A stretch of DNA of 64,000 nucleotides, taken from contig JAQSEB010000138.1 in the NCBI GenBank assembly GCA_030063045.1, forward strand, positions 1,550,001-1,614,000. Reading direction: 5' to 3'. Position numbers and translations under genes: made by a program. The notes beneath the pieces were generated by a model that saw only the letters and a program-made list of their open reading frames with translations, was not told where the DNA came from and made no database searches. The stretch comes from Pratylenchus scribneri (taxonomy: Eukaryota > Nematoda > Chromadorea > Rhabditida > Pratylenchidae). Positions within the stretch are counted from its first letter, which is position 1; each line of letters begins with the position of its first letter. Positions 52,001 through 63,940 of the stretch are shown here, piece after piece.

Positions 52001-53193
52001 TTGTGTTTTTGTTGCCCCAAACATTTTGTGTTTTTGTTGCCACAAACATTTTGCGTTTTTGTTGCCCCAAACATTTTGTGTTTTTGTTGCCCCAAACATT
52101 CTGCGTTTTTGTTGCCCCAAACATTTTGTGTTTTGTTGCCCCAAAAAATTTGTGTTTTTATTGCCCAAACATTTTGTGTTTTTGTTGCCCCAAACATTTT
52201 GTGTTTTTGTTGCCCCAAACATTTTGCGTTTTTGTTGCCCCAAACATTTTGCGTTTTTATTGCCCAAACATTTTGTGTTTTTGTTGCCCCAAACATTTTG
52301 CGTTTTTGTTGCCCCAAACATTTTGTGTTTTTGTTGCCCCAAACATTTTGTGTTTTTGTTGCCCCAAACATTTTGCGTTTTTGTTGCCCCAAACATTTTG
52401 CGTTTTTATTGCCCCTAAATATTTTGTTTTTTATTGCCCCAAACACTTTTGTTTTTGTTGCCCCAAACATTTTGTGTTTTTGTTGCCCCAAACATTTTGT
52501 GTTTTTATTTTTCAAACTTTTATTATATCCATTTATTTTAAGTTTAAAATGATTTTATTTATACTATTATGGAGGTGTACATATTTTATTGTACTGTTCT
52601 TCGTTTATTTTTTATTATGGAGATTACCCTGAATAATTTTCAAATTAAATAAAAATTTAAACCTGTTCTCTTTATAATTCCATGTCGATTCACTAATCAT
52701 TTGATTGGCCACTAATTCTCCCACTTTTTTAGCCACTTCAGCTGTAACTCGATTTGTAGTCTTTTCAAATGCTTCTTTCATTCCATTCAATTCCAATAGT
52801 TGATTAGCCCATTTTTTCAACTCATTTGCGGTGTCAATTAATTGCTGCGGAATTTCATCTTTCGGTTTCATCAAATCCCGAACATTTTCAGGCAACTTGT
52901 CCGAATCCATAAATGCTCTTTCAAAACATTGATCGCTGTGAACTATTGTCAAATTGTTGTAAAGGAAAACGGCCAAAGCCCCGCCCACATCACGTGGAAA
53001 CATTTTGGGTTTTTTTGCCTTGAAAAATGATGGCATAAAATGCCATTGTGATCAAATGCTTCTCCGCTGAATTCAATGGCTCCATTTTTGGAAGTGGATG
53101 AATGTTGACAGTTTTGTAGCAATCATTTATGGTGAACCAGCCTCTTTTCAATTCCGAAAATGATATATATGATGTTTTTTCATTTTGTTGCAT
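49069..53193 (-). CDS. Unknown 548-residue protein with one frame break
   Basis: Exons 52663-53193, 50769-51224, 49858-50231 and 49069-49355 match phases 2, 2 and 1. The first exon starts MQQNEKTSYISFSELKRGWF and must change frame in a run of seven A at about 53000-53006. With six A it reads through IIFQGKK into PKMFPRDVGGALAVFLYNNL. Exon 2 is helical (KELQMWFVARMEFHGLALLE). Exon 3 has a hydrophobic segment, LVAILSALLIYFFLHF, and NGTYIGPDGIE. The C-terminus is Glu/Lys-rich (EMKQKKEEKKAAERERLLAL). No family is recognised. The break may be a sequencing indel, a true mutation or a small unseen intron. Intron 1 holds a 1-kb minisatellite. Its lack of signal peptide suggests an intracellular protein. 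Confidence 0.62.
51555..52515 (+). repeat. Minisatellite, about 35 copies of a 25-bp unit
   Basis: The unit contains GCCCCAAACATTTTGTGT followed by TTTTGTT, alternating GTG and GCG at one site. It lies in intron 1 of the gene at 49069-53193. Because 25 is not a multiple of three and the unit lacks stops, up to 379 codons stay open in several frames on both strands. None has start, splice or compositional support as a gene. Confidence 0.9.
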
Positions 53194-54399
53194 TTTAAGG
53201 ATGTTTTTTTTTTAAATTCTGGCAAAACATATAGATATAAATAAAAATAATTTGGATTAATTTTAATAGCTTCTGATATTTTATACGTTTGGAAATAAAA
53301 TTAAAATATATTAAACCGGTCTATTCTTATAAAAATCGAGAATAACCGAGTCAAAAAGAGGAGAATGAACGGCCAAAATTATTGAAATGGGCCTATCTTA
53401 CTACCCGAAAATCGATAAGCAGTGTAAGCAATCTAATGTTTGCTTATTTTATTTATTTATAGAGGAAAGTAAAATAGGCTAATAAGTAAGGTCCTCTTTG
53501 GATGGTCGAGAAATTCGCTTTAATATTACTGGGCTTGGCCGTTTGATCGAAAAAGAGGGCCAATGAAAAAATTGTTTTTGATTTGGAGTTGAGGAAAATT
53601 TTTTCTCCATTTTGGAATGAACAAATAAGATAAAAAATATTTTTGTAACACTAACAATAACAATTTATGTAGATAAAGTACAATGTTTGAAAATGACGAA
53701 ATTTATAGAATGCATGAATCAGAATAAAAATAAAATCACATCATTCAAATATGCTTGGTTATTATTTTTTTTATCAATTATTTTTTAAAATGATTCATTC
53801 AAACATAATAAAGATGTTAAATATGTATTCAATATTTTTAAAAATAACATTTCTAACATTGTTTTTTGCATCTAAAAAGGGAGGTAAATTTTCTATTTAT
53901 TTAATAAGTAAAATTATTAACATTGTTTTTAGTGCAATTTTCTTACACTTAAAAAATTAGATGAGGAACTATTTTATAATAAATTTCATTGAACTAAAAT
54001 CAAATTTATTCTTTTTAAGAAATATTATTAACAATGTAAATGGAACTACATATTATTCAAATTTTGATTTGTGTATTTAAAATTTACTAATAAGAGAGAA
54101 AAGCCAATCCCATCTTCATCAGCAGGATTTTTATTTTAAACGTTCATTAATATTAATCAATAATAAAATTTCATAGTTTGGAGTGTGTTTAAAATTATTT
54201 TGAAAGAAAAATAAAAATAAATTATGGAAAAATTTTTAAAAGTTAATGCATATCCATTAATTCCTTTTAATGCATTTTCTACCATTTTTATTTTTTTAAA
54301 ATTTTTTTAAATGCCATTTTCTCCTTTTTATAATTCCCAATTCCTATTTTCAAAAATTTTCTGTTTTTAATTTTCAAAATTTCTTCACAAATGTTTTTC
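53194..54399. other. Intergenic region
   Basis: AT-rich with no supportable gene. It includes promoter sequence of the minus-strand gene and a pyrimidine-rich stretch before the SPRY gene at 54400. Confidence 0.55.
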
Positions 54400-55730
54400 T
54401 TCACCAAATCAACCATTGTTGTATAATTCGCCATTCCATTATGGAATTCGGCTGATTAACTATTCAGAGGCCAATCACATCCGCCGATTGTTTGAACCAT
54501 CCTTCGATATTTTTGAATTCTTTCCAATGAATGACGACTGGCAATCAAACAATGATGGAGTGAAATTGGCCGACATTATTCGAGGCTATTTTGAGGCAAA
54601 AATCGAGGAAAAACCTCCGTTGATGTATTTTTATTCAATATTTGAATTTAATTAAACAAAATTTACCCTGCATTTAAAACGATCTAAAATATCATTAATA
54701 AACGGACAAATTGATTTAATTAGATCCCGTAAAGAAACGTCGATTAATTATTGCAGCCTATCTCGAATTCCTCTTTGTATTTTAAAGTAAATGGCAATAT
54801 CTTAGCTCGTAGGCATCCAGAGCATTAATTAATTTGATTCTGTATAAACGATAATTCTAGTCAAATTTAATAATTATTAAAAATCTTAAACTGGTTTATA
54901 GCCCGAAATTTCAATTAGCCTAACTTAGATTAGTCAAATCGATGATCCTAATCGCCTAATGAATCGATTGAGTAATAGATCAAAAATGTATGATGATTGT
55001 TGACGAGATCGGCTAGAGGATAGATATAATTAATCGTTTCGTTTAGATAGTATAAAAGAATTATAAACTGAAATAAAATATAGGTTTTATCCCTTTGAAA
55101 AAATGACATATTTTTTCTCGATTATGGTAAACTTTATAATTTTGCTCGTCCATACTAGTTATTTAATCGTTTTCGTTTTACTAAAAAAATTACAATCTTT
55201 TTACCAAATGAATAATTCTTTTATTGTCCGATAATCATGTATTTTTCAGGAATTTTGGCTTTAGCATTGGCTTTTCTACCCATGAATTTTCGGCAGAAGG
55301 ACTATCAGTTGGGGCAGTAAATAATTCTATTGGAATTTGGAGCAAAGGAGGAATGCGAATTGATGGAAATAGCGTCAGATTTGAAAAAGGCCACGGATTT
55401 TTCCAACAAGGCGATATTGTTGGCATAGGAATTGCCCATTCCCTTGAAAATGATTCAATCGAGTGCTTTGGAACATGCAATGGAAAATTGCTCGGTAAAT
55501 TATCAATTAAAAAATTGAAAATTTAATAATAAAAAATGCATAAAAGAAATTAAAATGATTAATTGAAATTTACTGAAATAATTCAAAATTCAGGGAAAAT
55601 TGAATTGGATCCAAAATTTGCTACACTTGAACTTTTCCCGACTGTCACCATTTCAAATGGCTTCAAAATTCAAACCAATTTCGGAAAAGAACAATTTTGC
55701 TATACAAGGGGCTTCGGAAATCGGAAGTGA
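54400..55730 (+). CDS. SPRY-domain protein (start unresolved, possibly damaged at 5' end)
   Basis: Exons about 54400-54624, 55250-55494 and 55594-55730 join in phases 2 and 1. The first exon reads FHYGIRLINYSEANHIRRLF and reaches GYFEAKIE, the first SPRY strand. The second has FGFSIGFST, NNSIGIWSKGGMRIDGN and GDIVGIGIAHSL. The third has LELFPTVTISNGFKIQTNFG and ends FGNRK. These are the conserved SPRY strands, and the domain is complete. No in-frame ATG or upstream AG acceptor is visible; an ATG at 54390 is one base out of frame. The 5' end may therefore be frame-broken. It faces the related gene at 56435-58008 tail to tail. Function: protein-binding scaffold, partner unknown. Confidence 0.62.
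54775..55035. mobile_element. Diverged family B-like element
   Basis: Words such as GAAATTTCAATTAGCC and TCCTAATCGCCTAATGAATC resemble family B, but the inverse arm is weak. It lies in the first intron of the SPRY gene at 54400-55730. Confidence 0.3.
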
Positions 55731-56434
55731 TCCCGAAAAGATCTGTTGGAAGAAAAATGATGAACTTTGATAAATCAAACATGGACTAATTTCTAATTTT
55801 ATAATTCAATATTCAATTTCTAATCACATTCGAACGTTTGATCTATTTTTTAAATCTAATTTATGCACACATTTTTTATAAAAAAAAAATAAATTTTCGC
55901 GTTCACCATTAATCTCAATTTTCATAATTTATATTAATTAGCAACGGAGCACAAATTATATCCGATTGCATTTGGTTGTCAGAAATCAATAGAGTTAGTT
56001 ACCAAATATTTTTGATAAAAAAAAGTATCTTACCATTACCATCCATGTCTTATTCTAACAACAAATAGACTTTGTTGCATGCTGGATTTGCTATACATGA
56101 ATTACATTTATTTTTTTACCATACTTGCTATTGGTGTTTCAAAAAATTTCATTTCATCGTCGATTTTTCTTAAGTTAAAAATTTTAGATAGGATTATTAA
56201 AAGAAAAGAATATTTAATTTTAATAAACGATCGCATTGCGAAATGTATTTCCTTTAAACATTATTCATGTTTTGTTTTAATTAAATGTATGAAGAAGAAA
56301 TGTGAAATCTTTGCGTTCAGTTTATATTTATTCAGTAAAAAATGTAGAATCAAAAGCAAATACATCATCATCATCCATGGAATTCATCGTAGTTAATAAT
56401 TTATTCATTATTAACATCAATATTTTCATCTATC
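55731..56434. other. Convergent intergenic region between two SPRY genes
   Basis: AT-rich. The plus-strand open frame 56079-56396 is low-complexity, without splice or homology support. No gene is called. Confidence 0.5.
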
Positions 56435-58008
56435 TCATTGGAGAAGTTTGTTGAATTTATTGAATCTCCATTCCTTCTTCCCAAAATTCGTGTTTATTGA
56501 CAGGCCACCCCAAGGTAAATAGATTGCCGGGAAAAGTTCTTCGATGGAAAAATTTGATGGCAATTCTACATTCGCTGAATTTTTTAATATTTTTTCGGAA
56601 ATTGCAATTATAATTTTTATTTACCTAACAAGTCTCCGTTGCATGTGACAAAGCATTTCATTGAAGAATTTGCCGGGTAACGAATTATGCCAAGCCCAAT
56701 CACATCCCGTTCTTTGAATCGCCCAAATCCGTTCTCATTTTCGAATTCGATTTTGTGTCCATTAATATACATTGCTCTTTTGTGCCAAATTCCAATTGAA
56801 GTATTGTTCCCCAATCCAAGCCATTTTCCTTCCAAAGGAAATTGTTTGGGACAAAATCCAATGTTTGTGAAACCCCTAAATATAAATAATGCAAATGTGC
56901 TTGAAAAATGAGACATTTTTAGATAAATTAATTTAAAAATTGTTATATTTCTTAATTTAATTATAATTGAATAAAATATTTATACTTGGTGAGAATTTCC
57001 ACTTCGAAATAGAAAGAAATTAATGGTTTCTTGGTCATCAAATCAGGAATCGGCAAAATGGCAAGGACAACTTGATTGAATCCTTAAGATAAGTTATGAT
57101 AACGACTAATATTGGAAATTGGATAATTCCGTTATCCAAGAACTGAGTTGATTAATTAGAAATCGAGGCTTCTACTTCTAGGCAATCCAGGGATTAGATA
57201 ATAGACAAATTCGACTCAGAATGGTCGATTTAGTACAAAAAATTTCAATTTCAAACGGGTATTAAGGTTTAGGCAAAATTATTTAACCCAAATCGGTTTA
57301 AGTTTAAAAAATGGTTCATCTTTTTATAGCATGTCCAAAACAAATTGAAATTGAAATTTCATAAACTAAATCGACCATGACGAGTCGAATGAACCAATTC
57401 ACAAATTTGTACAATGCCCGGAAGACTAGATTTCCAAAATTAACTGACCTAGCACTGGAATATTTCAATCCATAACAGATATAATAATTAAATTTAAAAG
57501 GTATATTCTTTTAAAAATAAAATATTTTAATTTCCATCACAAAAATGTTTACCAACTGGACCAGAATAATCAAGGGCAAGGCCTTCCTCCGAAATTATCA
57601 GATTAGTTGTACAATCGCTAGTATTCCACAAATTGCCCTTCATTGCCTGAAAAATCATTAGTAGCATAATTTTTTGAAATATTCCACCATTTTAATGCAT
57701 TTTAACATTTTTACAACATTCTTGGCCAAAAGACCGTTTCGCATTTTGGCAACCAAATCAAAAGCATTTTGCAACAGCAATGAGGAAAATAATTCAATCG
57801 TTAATTCGACGGGCAATCCACTTCGATGAATTGAATTATTTTGCTATAAATATAAAAAAATAATGAAATCGAATTTAAACTATTAATTTCAAACATTCTC
57901 CATCATTTTTGTCATTTTTCCTTCATTCAATTTCGGAATTCTTTTTGTCAATTTTTCAATTTTCTCACTAAATTTGCCATTTTCAATGAAAAATTCGTTG
58001 GAAGCCAT
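56435..58008 (-). CDS. SPRY-domain protein with short coiled-coil N-terminus
   Basis: Exons 57895-58008, 57688-57843, 57553-57646, 56986-57082, 56625-56875 and 56435-56574 join in phases 0, 0, 1, 2, 1 to 283 residues. Residues 1-38 are charged and helical (SEKIEKLTKRIPKLNEGKMT). Residues 39-90 contain LPVELTIELFSSLLLQNAFD. Then comes DYSGPV and the SPRY domain: SFYFEVEIL, FTNIGFCPKQFPLEGKW, NTSIGIWHKRAMYINGH, RDVIGLGIIRY, CFVTCNGDLLG and ELFPAIYLPWGGLSINTNFG. It is a paralogue of the gene at 66-1156, with identical lengths for exons 2 and 3. No signal peptide is present, so it is probably an intracellular adaptor; the middle part is only loosely F-box-like. Intron 4 context carries a family B element. 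Confidence 0.85.
57085..57490. mobile_element. Foldback element, family B, copy 4
   Basis: AATGGTCGATTTAGTACAAA and TAAACTAAATCGACCATGAC are inverse, as are ATTTCAATTTCAAA and AATTGAAATTGAAATTTC. The family signature GACGAGTCGAATGAACC is present. It lies in the intron between exons 3 and 4 of the SPRY gene. Confidence 0.65.
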
Positions 58009-58169
58009 TATTATTTATATTCAAGATGGATTAGAAATGGTAGTTAGGAATCTGCAAATTAAGAGAATAAATATTTCAAATATTTTATAATTGGAAATTT
58101 TCATTTTCGCTTATAGGCTTAACTTATGCCTGGATAGATATGGTTGATCAATTCTTCTGATATCAAGGT

Positions 58170-58605
58170 ATTTTATATATAGAAGAAGTGTAATCCGGTG
58201 CTAGGTCGATTCCACAATGGTACAAATATAAAGTTTTTGGCTTCTAATAAATCAGAAACTGGTTTTAGTCTCCACAAACTTTATACCATTTTATAGATCT
58301 AATCGAGACGCATCTAATAGTATACAATTTGTCATGATTTGGTCAAAATTAACGAGTATTAAACCATTTAAACCATTTTTTCCAGATTTTGGTTTTAAAC
58401 TTTTTTATTTTGGGCCAAATGCTAACATAATATATACCAATCGATGCGTCTCGATGAGATCTACAAAATGGTATAAGATTTATGTAGTCTAAAACCAGTT
58501 TTTGATTTATTAGGAGCCAAAAACTTTATATTTGTACCATTGTGGAATCGCCCATATTTGTACCGCCCTTTGTCTATTGTGGAATTGACCCCGGACGGTG
58601 TAATC
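58170..58605. mobile_element. Foldback element, family A, copy 6 (longest)
   Basis: The outer halves GATTCCACAATGGTACAAAT and ATTTGTACCATTGTGGAATC are exact inverses, with GTGTAATCC words outside. Inside are TAATAAATCAGAAACTGG and its inverse, and GATGCGTCTCGATGAGATCT at the core. This copy shows the fullest extent of the family. Confidence 0.8.
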
Positions 58606-59714
58606 CAAAATCCAATGGCAATTATTATTGTAAATGATTGTCGATTAGTGTCCTGTATGGAATGTGTATATTCGGATCGACCTTTATTATTGGCTATACA
58701 TATGAAAATTGGGATAGGAAAGAATGCATAAATGGAACATTTTGAAAGATAGAAGGTAATTTTTTATGAGAAAAAAATGTACGGATAATGATGACGAACA
58801 ACAGGCAAAATTTATGAAAAATTTGCCTTTTTGAATAAATATTTGTGTAAAAATCTCATCTGATACAATAGGAGATAATGAAGAGAGCAGTGAATTTTGT
58901 GCTTTTGTTGTGATGAGGAATTATTCATTCCTAATTCCGACCAATTTTGAATTGTTTCTACCAATTGCAATATAAAAATATTCGCCAATACCAATTTCCA
59001 TTCATTTAATATTCTTCATAATTTTCCTATAGCAAAAAAAAAATACTTTGATTGGCTGGGAAATTTGTGAATTTCCATTATCCTAGTTGAAAATGAAAAT
59101 GAAAATGCTTGATGGAAGATTTGAAAGAATACAGAGAATGAACTTTAATTTCTTTTGTTTGCATCATCATTACTTTATTTTTCGATAGTTTTAAATCTTT
59201 ATCATTATTTCAATATGAAAGTTTATATTTTATTTAAATATGTTTAAAATATTTTTTTTTAAATAAAATTACATTAGCAATTTATACCTTTGGGCGTTAT
59301 TGTGTAAATCCTCTCTCTGCCCAATTCCATATATAGCACATCAGTAACCCTAAACCGAAATTAATTGGCGGCCCAATTTTTAAATTCATTGGCCAGTCTT
59401 TGGACTTTTTGGCCATATCGAGATGCTTTAATTCATCAACTCAAGAAGAAAATTGATGATCGGTTACAATGATTAACAGGAAGAAGTAATTTTGATCAAT
59501 TAAAATGATCTACAGGAAGAAAAAATTATAAATATGTATTTGTTATGAATATTATTTCTATAAATTTTTAAACTGAATAAAATTAATTTTTCATTTAGTA
59601 ATCACAATTTTTACTTTTATTCACTCTCATAAATTAATTGGAAAGTGAACAATGATTTGAACACTTGGCGATCGGTGTCATTTTCAATTTTTTTTCACCA
59701 TTAAATTGTTGTAA

Positions 59715-59945
59715 AATATTAATTATCGTATAAACTCTTTTAATATTCCATGGGAAATTATTTTGCAGCTCTTTAAAAATTGAGAAAATAAAATATCTAA
59801 CTCCCTAATTTATTGAAATTTTGGAACTTGCTGATTTGTAGATCTATAAGGAACTAATAAAATGTAATAAATAATTTTTTTATTAGCTCACCCTGCCTGG
59901 AGCTATGTGTTTCTTAAATTCGAGACTGGGAAATTATCGTTGATG
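59715..59945 (+). repeat. Dispersed repeat K, copy 2
   Basis: ATCGTATAAACTCTTTTAA, CCATGGGAAATTATTTT and CGAGACTGGGAAATTAT occur in the same order as in the copy at 42955-43220. Confidence 0.45.
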
Positions 59946-60369
59946 TGGTTTTAATTTTAAAAGATAATTTGCTGTATTCCTCACATTTTAATATAATTTA
60001 TACTGGAAGAGTCCAACCCCATCTAACTACAGATTTTTTCACCCCCAAAATTACTTTACATAAAAATTGATAAATTGGAAACCGAAATTGAATATTTTGA
60101 GTATTAACGGAAAATACATTAGTAGGAGAAAAAGAAAATCGATATTTTATGGTAAACCGGAAAACATGGAATTTGCCGAAGTCTTGGTTTAAAATCGAAT
60201 GGAATTGAAAATTATTAATTAAATAGCGGAAAAACAAAAAAATATTGACAATATAAAAATTAAATTTAAAAAATTATTTTTGGAAAAACAAATTTTAAAA
60301 ATTTAATTTGATTTTTGTTTTTTTACAATGAATAGCTTTTCTTACAGTTTTTATTTTATCAGAAAAATT

Positions 60370-60945
60370 AAATTTTGAGTACAGTATACACGGTGTCCCT
60401 CGAAAAATGTAACTTTTTAAAATTAAATTTTTTTATTATTATTAGAACAAACTATGGCAAATTTCATATCAAAATGGTCTATTTTATGATAATTTTTAGG
60501 CATATAATTTATCAATATCCCATGTGATTATAAAAATTTTTATTTTTGTAGACTTTAAATTTTAATCCCTCTTAATGATAATTAATGAAAATTTGTAAAA
60601 ACTTTAAAATCCTCAAGCAAAATTAGGAAATCATTTATCAATTTAATAAAAAAAAAATTCATAGCGCATCGAAAAAAAACAAACCATAAAGAATAAACCA
60701 TTTTTAATTAAACATTATACCAAAAAAATATTTAAAAATAACGGAAAATAATAAAATTAAATCTTCTTATCACCACATCTTATTGGATCAATTAATATGG
60801 CAAAAAATATTCACTTAAAATAAATGTAAATCACTTTGATATTAAATTTGCCAAAGATAGACCCAAAAATAAAAAAGTTATTTCTTATTTAATTTTAAAA
60901 GTGACATTTTTCGATAATCAATAATCCATCCTGTATTTAAATTTA
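60370..60945. mobile_element. Inverted-repeat element with CGAAAAATGT arms
   Basis: TCGAAAAATGTAACTTTTTA near 60400 is mirrored by TTTAAAAGTGACATTTTTCG near 60895. The ends resemble ACAGTATACACGGTGTCC and GGATTATTGATT-type sequence. The interior is AT-rich and non-coding. A Tc1-like origin is a guess. Confidence 0.45.
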
Positions 60946-61181
60946 ATCCATTTATAAAAAATAGAAAAAAAAATATGTACACAAATAATAAGAAAAAAAT
61001 TTAAATTATGCATCTCAAAACATTAATAATCAGTTCAAGAAAAATCCTTTTCCATAAAGATCAAAAAATTGTTTTAATGTTAAAATTAAATGCTGATTAT
61101 TATTAATCATAATTTATTATTTTTCATGATATTTTTTTGTTTTTTAGCAAATTTGATTACGACAATTCCTATTATTAAAAA

Positions 61182-63203
61182 ATGTCGGCAAAGATTTTGA
61201 CAGCCAAACATGCGGGAAAAACCTACGAAAAATTGGTTTATGATGATTACATGTTTGTGAAGTACAAACCACTCAACGATGGACAGCAATGGCGTTGTGA
61301 TAATTGGCCAAAAAAGAAGGGAGGTTGCACGGCAAAAGTTTGGACAAAAACAAACTCTGAAAACCGAATCATCATAACAAATGCAACGCAACATAATGAG
61401 CATCCAAAAGCTTCGCTGGACAATTTTGGTCAATCGAAAGTTGGTTAATTAAAAATCATACTCTAAAATTGGAAATAACAAAAGAAACAGAAGGGAATTG
61501 ACTGACCTCTCAAGGGATCGGAATTGATCTCCCTTGGGATCAACTCCGATCTCTCTCAAGGTCTCCCTTACCCATTCTTTTGTATTCATTGGGCATCAAA
61601 TTAAAGACTCTAATTTTCCTTCCATAAAAAGTTATATAATAATAATAATAATGCAAAATTCGGAATAACAACAAATGATTTTGCCAAAACATTTGATAGA
61701 AGAAATTGATGCCTTTTTATGGGTAATGTTATATAAAAAATTGGAAAAATTGACACAGATTTGGACTTCTTTACAAATTAAACATATTCAAAAAACATAA
61801 ACTATTAAAAAATATTAGTTAATTTTTCAAATTAATATGAATCATTTAATTTTATAGGACGCAATCATCGAGAAATTACAAAAGGAAGTTGAAGCACACA
61901 AAAAGGAGGCTGAAACAAGCAAAAAGGAGGCTGAAACAAGCAAAAAGGATGTTGAAGCATACAAAAAGGAAGCTGAAACATTGAAAAACTTCATTCTTTC
62001 GAAAGGGTGGCAAATTCCACCTGGTATTAAATAATAAATTCAATTCCCTCTAATTTAAATTATTTTAAGGTTTGCTCTCTTCAAATGATGGAATTGAAGC
62101 CCAGTCGCAATTTGCTCAAATGCCACCAGCAACATCATCTGCTCAAAAGGCCGATAACTTTGACTATATTGGGTCTTGTTCTCCGATTTGCGACATTTCA
62201 CTGATTGAGTTAGACCCAGATTTTCAACCATTGCACCGGCCGGAATTGTTGAAGAGGAAGATCAGCAGGTACATTTTTTAAATTTATTTGTTATGGGGCA
62301 AAATGGCACTGGAAAAACCATCTAGACCATTTTATGAGATTATTGAAATAAAATATTTTATTCGGAAATTGCCCGTAAAAGATGGTGGGATATTACAAAA
62401 TGGAGTATGAATGAAATTATATAACCGAAAATCTAAAAGCTTTTTGAAAAATTTTTAAGATTAATATAAGATATAAGTTCCGTACTTTTATTAAAATTTT
62501 CTATGCCTCAAAACTTCCATTGATCTAAACTCAAAAAGAGATGATGAAAATAAAATATATATTTTTTATTTGATTCTTGGGGAATTGGGAAATCTTGGGA
62601 TTTACCAAGCTGATGGGCTGGTAAATTTCGGGAATCTCGATTTCTAGGCATCCTACAGACTTGAGAATAAGCTCATTCGATTCAGCATGGTCGATATAGT
62701 CTCTCAATTTCAGACCGGTTTAGAGGCTAGGTTAGGGTAGGACCGGCATGGGTTCTAGGGTTAGGGTAGAGTTAGGGATGGCTAGGGCTAGGGATTAGGG
62801 AAGTCTGAAATTGAAATTTCATATAGAAATCGACAATGGCGAGTCGAATGCGCCCTCTCTAGAGTCTATTCGATGCCTAGAAACCGAGATTCCCGAAATT
62901 TACCGGCCTATCCGCCTGCTGCTAAATTCTGGAATTTACCAATTCCCCATATTTACCGCAACAAATATAATGGAAATACATATTTTTTATTTTCACCGAG
63001 ATTCTTTAATTAGGTCTTTATAAGCCGCGAGGCGCACAAAATTTATGTCAAGATTATCTTAGGGGATATTAAAAAAGGGAAAACTTTTTAATACTATTAA
63101 TTTTGTTATTTTACAGGCTCAACAAGACACCGAAGATGATGACGGGATTGACGAAGAATACTGGAACAATGTATACATCCAGGCCATGAATGAAGATGAT
63201 TAA
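61182..63203 (+). CDS. FLYWCH zinc-finger protein with coiled coil and acidic or basic tail
   Basis: Exons 61182-61439, 61858-62023, 62070-62268 and 63117-63203 are joined by good splice sites. The first exon holds one FLYWCH-type finger: VYDDYMFVKYKPL, QQWRCDNWPKKKGGCTAKVW, then NATQHNEHP with the paired His. Exon 2 is a coiled coil of KKEAETS heptads encoded by 21-bp repeats. Exon 3 reads SCSPICDISLIELDPDFQP. Across its last 40 bases and exon 4 two frames are open: the spliced frame gives a basic end, while a frame one base off gives a coherent acidic end (VEEEDQQ, then AQQDTEDDDGIDEEYWNN). FLYWCH proteins bind DNA or regulate transcription and relate to Mutator-type transposases. A nuclear role is likely. 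The true C-terminus is unsettled. Confidence 0.68.
62575..62975. mobile_element. Foldback element, family B, copy 5, with TTAGGG-like centre
   Basis: TTCGGGAATCTCGATTTCTA and TAGAAACCGAGATTCCCGAA are inverse. The centre has GGGTTAGGGTAGAG-type words. The right end reads ACCGCAACAAATATAATGG. It lies in intron 3 of the FLYWCH gene. Confidence 0.7.
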
Positions 63204-63940
63204 GAATGATCACGACCATGCAATAATCTTGAATGAATATGATTTATTTAAACAACGATTCGTGATTCATTTTAATTTATTTTTGCTATAAAATCATAAA
63301 CTACAAAATATTTCATCTCTATTTTAAACTTGATAAAATTTTTGTAAATGCAATCAATATCGCCCACCCGGCTTATATTCCCGAATTTTGAGACAAAAAT
63401 TCACCCCTTGTTCTTGGGTATTTGCTAAAGAGAAAGTTTTTTTGCCGTGAGATTTGGGTTCTTTTGCCGAGAAAATCGGATTTTTTTGCCGATAGATCGG
63501 TTTTTGATTATAACTTTTTTGGGCTTAATCATTGACCCTCAAACCCCTATCCATTTTATAGAGCTCATCGTAATTTGTCGAGTATTGGCCACAATTAAAG
63601 TTATTAAACCGTCTGAACCATATTTTGATTTTGGTTTATAACTCTTTTAATTTTGAGGACCAAACACCGTTAAACTATATATCAATTGACTTGAATTGAT
63701 GAGATCTATAAAATGGGTAAGAGGTTTAGGTTTTCAAAAGAACCCAATTTCACGGTAAAAGAACCCAAATCTCTCGGCAAAAAAACTGCAGCCATTTACC
63801 ATTTAGTATGTAGAATTTTTATTGTTGTTTATTATATGTCTGGTGCACTTTTGCATTTTACATTTGCACTATTTAATAGCTCATAATTTGCAAAAAACCA
63901 TATTAAAATTTATTAATGAAAATTTAAAAAAAATTTTTAG
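63204..63940. other. Intergenic region
   Basis: Occupied mostly by family A copy 7 (63400-63800). Nothing else is supported. Confidence 0.5.
63400..63800. mobile_element. Foldback element, family A, copy 7
   Basis: TTTTGCCGTGAGATTTGGGT at 63440 is mirrored by ACCCAAATCTCTCGGCAAAA near 63762. Core words CATTTTATAGAGCTCATC and GATGAGATCTATAAAATG are exact inverses apart from one base. It belongs with the copy at 23345-23670. Confidence 0.75.

Larger units (their letters stand above)
58009..61181. other. Intergenic region rich in repeats
   Basis: Holds family A copy 6, dispersed repeat K copy 2 and an inverted-repeat element at 60370-60945. Open frames at 58540-58731 and 59998-60237 belong to repeat arms or AT-rich sequence. 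No gene is supported in these 3 kb. Confidence 0.5.

Noticed and set aside
51493..52632. Open frames of 229-379 codons on both strands
   Set aside because: They are produced by a 25-bp minisatellite without stop codons. They have no signal for start or splicing, and the same repeat sits in introns of other genes.
58540..58731. 63-codon plus-strand frame after family A copy 6
   Set aside because: Begins in the arm of the foldback element and has no splice partner or recognisable domain.
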